Assembly (NCBI GenBank): GCA_023253495.1
Contig: JALRGF010000377.1
Span: forward strand, 1 to 6,163
DNA: 6,163 bases
Source of the DNA: Verrucomicrobiales bacterium
GTDB lineage: Bacteria > Verrucomicrobiota > Verrucomicrobiia > Verrucomicrobiales > V1-33
Direction: 5' to 3'
The notes below the pieces were generated by a model. That model did not search any database. It had not been told where the DNA came from and saw nothing but the letters and a program-made list of their open reading frames with translations. Shown in pieces: positions 1-3,256 of the stretch. The position numbers were made by a program, and so were the translations under genes. The first letter of the stretch is position 1, and every line of letters begins with the position of its first letter.

Positions 1-1
1 C

Positions 2-388
2 GCCGTCGCCGATCTGCTCGGAATCATCGGTGTCGACCAGGTGGGACCGGCACTATCGACGGTCGCGGTGGTGACCGTCCAGGCTGCGCTCGAGGCCGCC
101 CGTCGCAAGGTCGTTGGCGATGGACCCGTCCTCACCGCCGACGCGCCCGGAGAGCGCGCCCCACCTCCCATGCCCGGTGGGAGCGCCCCGCGTCTTTCGC
201 CCGGGGGACGCCACAGCCTGGCATCTCAGGCCTCGGCGGCTCCGCGGCGGCCGGCGCGCTGCCGCAGCGTCACCAATCCCGCCAGCGCCAGCGCCAGCCC
301 GGCCAGCGTGGTGCCGGTTTCCGGCACGGCCGAACCACCGCCGCCAATCTTGAGTTCAATCTCATCGTTGCCGATGAACCAGCTGTAG
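2..388 (+). CDS. 3' end of an unidentified gene running into a repeat array (5'-truncated)
   Basis: This reading frame is open from the left edge to a TAG at 386-388. The first 42 residues (bases 2-127) look like genuine protein. They form an aliphatic, amphipathic stretch including VADLLGIIGVDQVG, with mostly G or C in third codon positions, unlike the other five frames here. From base 128 the frame enters the 27-bp repeat array and the sequence becomes proline/glycine-rich (APGERAPPPMPGG). It then reads antisense to the 3' end of the PEP-CTERM gene on the other strand, overlapping it by about 160 bp. I do not recognise a family. The genuine gene probably ended near 127, and the repeat may have removed or displaced its stop codon, leaving an acquired tail of about 86 residues. 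Alternatively the whole frame is fortuitous. The real 3' boundary is therefore uncertain. Confidence 0.35.
   Translation, partial: AVADLLGIIGVDQVGPALSTVAVVTVQAALEAARRKVVGDGPVLTADAPGERAPPPMPGGSAPRLSPGGRHSLASQASAAPRRPARCRSVTNPASASASPASVVPVSGTAEPPPPILSSISSLPMNQL
128..208. repeat. 27-bp-period repeat array, copy A
   Basis: A shared lead-in (CGTCCTCACCGCC, 128-140) is followed by units that each start with GCCCGG, at 145, 172 and 199, so the period is exactly 27 bp. The first unit is well preserved, the second matches it loosely, and the third is partial. Bases 128-178 match bases 1228-1278 (copy B) at 48 of 51 positions by eye. The array lies on the 3' side of the minus-strand PEP-CTERM gene, 17 bp (48 bp from the well-conserved part) from its stop codon. 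In copy A the palindrome seen in copy B is weakened by mismatches. The pattern resembles dispersed intergenic repeats of Verrucomicrobiota, but that comparison is from memory and not tested. Confidence 0.75.
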
Positions 389-834
389 TAACTGCCATCG
401 GTCACACCCAGGGAAGCAAAGGAGGCTCCACTGAAAGTCGCTGCGTTGGCAAGGGGAGAACCCCAGAGGTAACCGGTAGGGACGGCCAACTGGCCAAGAA
501 CGGCGACTATAGCAACATTATCGCCACTGAATGAGTCGCCGACAACTAAACTACCGCTGCCAAAGGTATTCGGGGCGGTGAAGGTTGCTGTATACACATC
601 ATAAAGACCATATGCCACTCCAATCCCGCCTTGACTTGAAGAGACAACACCGCTGAAACTTTCATTGAAAATTCCTGAGTATGTCCACGGAGTCTCATCA
701 CTGAGCGATCCGCTGGTCGTGAGCACGACGCCGGAGCCGGTTTCTTTGAGTGCAAAGGTCAGGGTGGCGGCGGACAGGCTGCCGGCACCGGCGAGGGTGA
801 GCACAAGAGCGCCGAGAAATGGCTTGAGAGTCAT
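226..834 (-). CDS. Exported PEP-CTERM-like protein with VPETG sorting signal
   Basis: This 202-residue protein is a predicted exosortase substrate of unknown specific role, exported across the inner membrane and processed at its C-terminus. A Sec signal peptide is clear: MTLKP, a hydrophobic core at about 6-19, and likely cleavage near residues 22-23 (SLSAA). The middle, about 24-165, is rich in Ser, Gly, Thr and aromatic residues and poor in charge, as expected for a beta-rich surface protein; I recognise no named domain. The C-terminus is tripartite: a GGGGS linker at 164-168, VPETG at 170-174, a hydrophobic segment at about 175-190, then arginines at 191, 194, 196 and 197. VPETG differs from canonical VPEP and is close to the VPDSG-CTERM variant described in Verrucomicrobiae. 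The start is set by the signal peptide. No good Shine-Dalgarno lies just upstream, but a short leader ORF overlaps the start codon. Base composition of the middle is noticeably less GC-rich than in the neighbours. Confidence 0.85.
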   Translation of the reverse strand: MTLKPFLGALVLTLAGAGSLSAATLTFALKETGSGVVLTTSGSLSDETPWTYSGIFNESFSGVVSSSQGGIGVAYGLYDVYTATFTAPNTFGSGSLVVGDSFSGDNVAIVAVLGQLAVPTGYLWGSPLANAATFSGASFASLGVTDGSYYSWFIGNDEIELKIGGGGSAVPETGTTLAGLALALAGLVTLRQRAGRRGAAEA

Positions 835-938
835 GGCTGTGGATGAGGTTGTTGTTGCGATTGTGGTTCCTCGGGTTGGGACATCGCGCCCGGCCGGACC
901 CGATGGGCCGGCATACGTTCCACGGGGGCGACTTCCAT
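831..938 (-). CDS. Possible 35-codon leader ORF overlapping the start of the PEP-CTERM gene
   Basis: Reading the minus strand, an ATG at 938-936 opens a frame of 35 codons. It ends in TGA at 833-831, which overlaps the ATG of the PEP-CTERM gene (834-832) as ATGA, the arrangement typical of translational coupling. The peptide begins MEVAPVER and is rich in Gln and Pro at its end (QSQQQPHPQP). It has no signal peptide and resembles nothing I know. No Shine-Dalgarno precedes its ATG. However, a TATAAA six bases upstream would place the transcript start about on the A of this ATG, so it could be leaderless. The downstream gene also lacks a nearby Shine-Dalgarno, which makes coupling attractive. 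It may equally be a chance frame in the 5' untranslated region. Confidence 0.2.
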   Translation of the reverse strand: MEVAPVERMPAHRVRPGAMSQPEEPQSQQQPHPQP

Positions 939-976
939 GGTGGGTTTATATGTAAAAAAAAAACCACCTTTTTTTT
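939..976 (+). terminator. Candidate intrinsic terminator on the plus strand
   Basis: GGTGGGTTT (939-947) pairs with AAACCACC (961-968), giving eight base pairs with one bulged G. The 3' arm is followed directly by eight T residues (969-976). That is the form of a Rho-independent terminator for plus-strand transcripts, although the stem is only moderately GC-rich. No plus-strand gene ends nearby. The nearest is the partial frame at the left edge, whose transcript would run antisense through the whole PEP-CTERM gene before reaching here. The tract A10-CCACC-T8 can fold into an alternative A:T hairpin. It overlaps the candidate minus-strand promoter, so the signal may have another purpose. Confidence 0.4.
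945..976 (-). promoter_or_regulatory. Candidate A/T-rich promoter of the PEP-CTERM gene
   Basis: This is the most A/T-rich stretch of the window. On the minus strand it reads A8, GGTGG, T10, ACA, TATAAA. The TATAAA (950-945) is a good -10 element placed 6 bases before the adenine at 938. The A and T tracts upstream could bend DNA or act like an UP element. No convincing -35 is visible (AAAAAG at 17-bp spacing), and I see no sigma-54 type -24/-12 motif. The call rests on composition, the -10 match and position before the gene on the same strand. Confidence 0.35.
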
Positions 977-1033
977 AAGATCCGCCATTTTTGTTTCGAA
1001 TTCATTGAGCATCAGGAACCGGGCGTGAGTCGC

Positions 1034-1068
1034 CTTTGGGAGTGCGGTGGCCGCGACACCGCTTTGGG
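1034..1068. repeat. Hairpin bracketed by CTTTGGG direct repeats
   Basis: GCGGTG (1044-1049) and CACCGC (1057-1062) form a perfect 6-bp inverted repeat around a 7-base loop. CTTTGGG occurs on either side, at 1034-1040 and 1062-1068. The combination resembles short dispersed intergenic repeats common in Verrucomicrobiota genomes, by recollection only. Only one copy is in this window, so its repeat status is inferred. Confidence 0.35.
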
Positions 1069-1100
1069 TCGGGGCCGGCACGACGGCCCGGCCTCCCCCC

Positions 1101-1136
1101 CGGGAGAGACCCGCGCCCGAAAGGCCGGCTCTCCCG
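1101..1136. repeat. 8-bp inverted repeat with 20-base loop
   Basis: CGGGAGAG (1101-1108) is the exact reverse complement of CTCTCCCG (1129-1136), separated by 20 bases. The stem is strong, but no T tract follows on either strand, so it is not a classical intrinsic terminator. It may be part of a larger structured repeat spanning 1034-1170. Confidence 0.4.
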
Positions 1137-1227
1137 AAGAGGCGCGGCTTCAGCCCGGCCGGGCGTCGCCCCGGCAGAGCCGTCAGGCACGCCGCTCGAG
1201 AAGGCGCCAAAGTTTCCGGCCTCACAC

Positions 1228-1311
1228 GTCCTCACCGCCAGCGCGCCCGGAGGGCGCGCCCCACCTCCCATGCCCGGAGAGCGCGTCCCACCTGCCATGC
1301 CCGGAGGGGGG
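1228..1311. repeat. 27-bp-period repeat array, copy B
   Basis: It has the same lead-in and period as copy A. Units beginning GCCCGG start at 1245, 1272 and 1299, exactly 1100 bp after their counterparts at 145, 172 and 199. Units 1 and 2 match at 24 of 27 positions; the third is partial. The first unit overlaps a perfect palindrome: GCGCGCCC (1241-1248), a 3-base loop, and GGGCGCGC (1252-1259). Because 27 is a multiple of 3, the array encodes a nine-residue periodic peptide in each open frame, including PGERVPPAM on the plus strand and MAGGTRSPG on the minus strand. These are almost certainly spurious translations. The array ends about 5 bp from the stop of the downstream-facing PEP-CTERM gene. 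Confidence 0.8.
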
Positions 1312-1316
1312 CCGCC

Positions 1317-2180
1317 TCAGCCTGTCGCCGGAATTTCCCGCGATCCGCTCTCAACGGCCCGGCGGCGGCGCGCCCACCAGACGAGCGCGCCGCCACCGGC
1401 CAGCGCGACCGCGCCCGGTTCCGGCACCCGCTGCGGCTCGGCATAGATAAAATCATCCAGCGCCACCACGTCCAAAAGACCCGAACGGTCGTCGATGCCG
1501 GTTTGCCCGACGGTCAGACGCACGTGGTCGATCCACCCGCCGCTGTCGATCCACACGCCGGCGAAACTCAGGCCGCCGGGAGCAGCCGGCACTTCGACGG
1601 CCGCCAGCCGTTGGCCGTCGCTACCGAAAGCTTCGAGCCGGGTGGGGCCGAACACGGAGACATCGGCGAAGACGGCGCCGAAGCCGCGCACGAAGGCCCG
1701 CTGGGTCGGCTCGGAGGGCAGGAAAAACCGGGCGTCCACGGTGGTTTCGCCGTATACGGCCAGCAGCCGTTCCGGGCTGAACGCCTGCAGGGAAGAGGCG
1801 GCGACCGGGTTGAGGGTGCTGAAAAGCACGTCGGGCGAGCCGCTGGCGGCGCGCCCGCTGACCCGCAGGCTGCCGGGTGTCGTCAACTCGAGCCCCCGCA
1901 ACGAAAAATCATTGAAAAAGTCCCCCGGAAACACCGCCGGCGACTGAAAAGGATCGAGCGAGGCGGCGTCCCAGGCGACCTCGCGCCTTCCGTTGGCGAA
2001 CGATCCGCCACCGACCCCGTTGTTGGAGCCGCCGCCGCTCACCCGCACCCGGAAAGCGTTGACCACCCCGTCGAGCCCCTCCGCCGTCAGGGCCGCCCCG
2101 GTCACCACCACTGCCGCTGCCGGGACCGCCTCCGCGGTGGCCCACCACCCGATCATCAGCATCATCACCCGCAGCATCAC
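1317..2180 (-). CDS. PEP-CTERM sorting-domain protein (exosortase substrate)
   Basis: This 287-residue exported protein ends in a canonical PEP-CTERM signal: VPEPG at 252-256, a hydrophobic segment at about 257-270 ending in WW and A, and four arginines at 271-274. An unusually long tail of 13 residues follows. Exosortase is expected to cleave at the PEP motif after Sec export; the final location (outer surface or extracellular matrix) is inferred. The signal peptide is MMLR with a Met-rich hydrophobic core, and cleavage is likely near AEA at 16-18. The body (about 30-248) is beta-rich, with FANGRREVAWDAA, a GFGAVFADV stretch near 167-174 and a DDFIYAEP ending at 249. This layout is familiar from uncharacterised PEP-CTERM proteins, but I cannot name a function. 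The start is GTG at 2180, with AGG 8 bases upstream; the next codon is ATG (2177) and is nearly as likely. It is transcribed away from the phosphodiesterase gene. It shares strand, but no obvious sequence, with the other PEP-CTERM gene. Confidence 0.88.
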   Translation of the reverse strand: MMLRVMMLMIGWWATAEAVPAAAVVVTGAALTAEGLDGVVNAFRVRVSGGGSNNGVGGGSFANGRREVAWDAASLDPFQSPAVFPGDFFNDFSLRGLELTTPGSLRVSGRAASGSPDVLFSTLNPVAASSLQAFSPERLLAVYGETTVDARFFLPSEPTQRAFVRGFGAVFADVSVFGPTRLEAFGSDGQRLAAVEVPAAPGGLSFAGVWIDSGGWIDHVRLTVGQTGIDDRSGLLDVVALDDFIYAEPQRVPEPGAVALAGGGALVWWARRRRAVESGSREIPATG

Positions 2181-2328
2181 ACAAGCAGCCTACGACCCCG
2201 CCCCGCCAAAGCCAAGCAGGTAAAAAGGCTGATCCGAGCGGCAAATCGTCATTTGCGCCGTGCCGGCCATCAATGAAAGTGTCACGCATCGACACCGTCG
2301 CCGTGGTGGCGGGGGTGTCGGGCCTCCG
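2181..2328. promoter_or_regulatory. Divergent intergenic region with a GCAAAT inverted repeat
   Basis: This 148-bp gap separates the divergent starts of the PEP-CTERM gene and the phosphodiesterase gene, so it must hold both promoters. I could not assign -35/-10 pairs with confidence. A perfect inverted repeat, GCAAAT (2241-2246) and ATTTGC (2251-2256) with a 4-base centre, lies near the middle and is locally A/T-rich. It could be an operator for a dimeric regulator or a short hairpin. The call as a regulatory region is positional; the operator is speculative. Confidence 0.35.
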
Positions 2329-3198
2329 ATGCCCCTGTTTCGATTTTCCGGCCTCACCGCCCTGGCCTGCGCCGTCTGGACTCCCGGCTGCTCACCGTCG
2401 CCCTCGGCGGCCCCTTCAGCGGCCCCCTCCGCGCCCCGGCTCCCGCTGATCATCGCGCACCGCGGCGCCTCCGGTCACGCCCCGGAAAACACTCTGGCCG
2501 CCTTCCGGCTCGCGTGGGAGCAGGGGGCGGACGGCATCGAGGGTGATTTTCACCTGACCCGCGACGGACACATCATCTGCCTGCATGATGCCAACACCAA
2601 ACGCACCGCCGCCGGCGGCGTGATGATGACGGTGCGCGACACGACCCTCGACGCCCTGCGCGGCCTCGACGTCGGGTCGTGGAAAGACCCGGCCTTCCAG
2701 GGCGAACGCATTCCCACCCTCGCCGAAGTGATGGCCGTGGTGCCGCCCGGGAAAAAATTCTTCCTCGAAGTCAAATGCGGTCCGGAAATTGTTCCGGCGC
2801 TGCTCAATGCCCTCGAGACCGGACCACTCACCCGCGACCAGGTCACTGTCATCTCGTTCAACGATTCCTTCATTCAGCTGTTCAAATCGATGGCCCCCGA
2901 ATGGCGGGCGTCGTGGCTGATGGACGTCGAACCGGATGCCGGCGGCGCCCCGCAACCGCCGGTCATGACCCTGCTCCCACTGCTCGGCCGTCTGGAGGTC
3001 GAGGCCACCGGTCTGCAGGCCGACGAATCACTGGACGCGCAGTATTTCGCCCGTCTCCGGGACAGCGGTCTTGAAGGCCATGTCTGGACGGTCAACAGCC
3101 CGGCGGCCGCCCGCCGCTTTGTCGCCTTCGGCGTGGATTCCATCACCACCGATGTGCCGGGGCCGCTCCGTCAGGCGTTGCTGACCGGAGTCGATTGA
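2329..3198 (+). CDS. Exported glycerophosphodiester phosphodiesterase (GDPD family)
   Basis: It hydrolyses glycerophosphodiesters, such as deacylated phospholipids, to an alcohol and sn-glycerol 3-phosphate, for phosphate and glycerol salvage. The 289 residues comprise an export signal and one TIM-barrel GDPD domain, about 39-283. Catalytic motifs are all present: HRG at 44-46 and PENT at 52-55, the metal ligands E71 and D73 in GIEGDF, HD at 86-87 with following KRT, E147 in FFLEVK, VTVISFN at 172-178 and VWTVN at 252-256. H44 and H86 correspond to the two catalytic histidines of the family. The N-terminus is hydrophobic and ends in TPGC at 18-21, followed by a Ser/Pro/Ala linker, which suggests a lipoprotein anchored at C21, although Pro at -2 is not a standard lipobox residue; ALAC at 11-14 is a weaker alternative. 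The start is ATG 2329, because the signal peptide begins there; an upstream in-frame GTG (2260) would add an arginine-rich stretch. It stands alone on the plus strand. Confidence 0.93.
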   Translation: MPLFRFSGLTALACAVWTPGCSPSPSAAPSAAPSAPRLPLIIAHRGASGHAPENTLAAFRLAWEQGADGIEGDFHLTRDGHIICLHDANTKRTAAGGVMMTVRDTTLDALRGLDVGSWKDPAFQGERIPTLAEVMAVVPPGKKFFLEVKCGPEIVPALLNALETGPLTRDQVTVISFNDSFIQLFKSMAPEWRASWLMDVEPDAGGAPQPPVMTLLPLLGRLEVEATGLQADESLDAQYFARLRDSGLEGHVWTVNSPAAARRFVAFGVDSITTDVPGPLRQALLTGVD

Positions 3199-3234
3199 AT
3201 CACCGATGCCGCCGGGAAAGTGGAGCCTTTTTGT

Positions 3235-3256
3235 CCGCGACGCCGCTCAGTCGCGG
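3235..3256. terminator. Hairpin at the convergent gene junction
   Basis: CCGCGAC (3235-3241) and GTCGCGG (3250-3256) form a perfect 7-bp, GC-rich stem with an 8-base loop. The loop includes the stop codon of the minus-strand gene (3247-3249). An alternative pairing, CGCCGC (3241-3246) with GCGGCG (3253-3258), uses the same bases. The 36-bp spacer between the phosphodiesterase stop and the stem contains CTTTTTG, but no T tract follows the stem on either strand. It may help end or protect transcripts from both converging genes; a classical intrinsic terminator is not supported. Confidence 0.3.

Larger units (their letters stand above)
977..1227. other. Non-coding, repeat-like intergenic stretch
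   Basis: I find no convincing gene here. Frames on both strands are arginine-, proline- and glycine-rich with no start signals, as expected from GC-rich non-coding DNA. The stretch holds three inverted-repeat structures: a hairpin inside CTTTGGG direct repeats (1034-1068), an 8-bp inverted repeat (1101-1108 with 1129-1136), and a perfect 12-bp palindrome GCCCGGCCGGGC (1153-1164). It leads directly into repeat array B. The whole segment may be a dispersed intergenic repeat. Confidence 0.5.

Noticed and set aside
178..225. Intrinsic terminator after the VPETG protein gene
   Set aside because: Only a 5-bp GCGTC/GACGC pairing with a 12-base loop is possible on the minus strand, and no T tract follows.
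954..976. Programmed frameshift site in the A10/T8 tracts
   Set aside because: The tracts lie outside any supported coding region, so there is no frame to shift.
698..1225. Minus-strand frame containing a lysine-rich segment across the A/T island (MLNEFETKMADLKKK)
   Set aside because: The short plausible-looking peptide comes from the A/T tract. The rest of the frame is Arg/Pro-rich and overlaps the PEP-CTERM gene on the same strand in another frame, with no ribosome site.
128..1311. CRISPR array
   Set aside because: The 27-bp units are directly contiguous, with no spacers between them, and only about three units occur at each site. No cas gene is present.
2151..2180. CATCATCAG-type microsatellite
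   Set aside because: The repeats are explained by consecutive Met codons in the signal peptide of the minus-strand PEP-CTERM protein.
1047..2276. 409-residue plus-strand frame across the repeat array and the PEP-CTERM gene
   Set aside because: It crosses repeat array B and is antisense to a protein with a signal peptide and PEP-CTERM tail. Its composition (His, Arg, Pro, Gly) is that of a shadow frame.
2260..2328. Upstream GTG start for the phosphodiesterase
   Set aside because: It would place an arginine- and glycine-rich stretch before the signal peptide and destroy it. ATG at 2329 begins the hydrophobic N-terminus directly.
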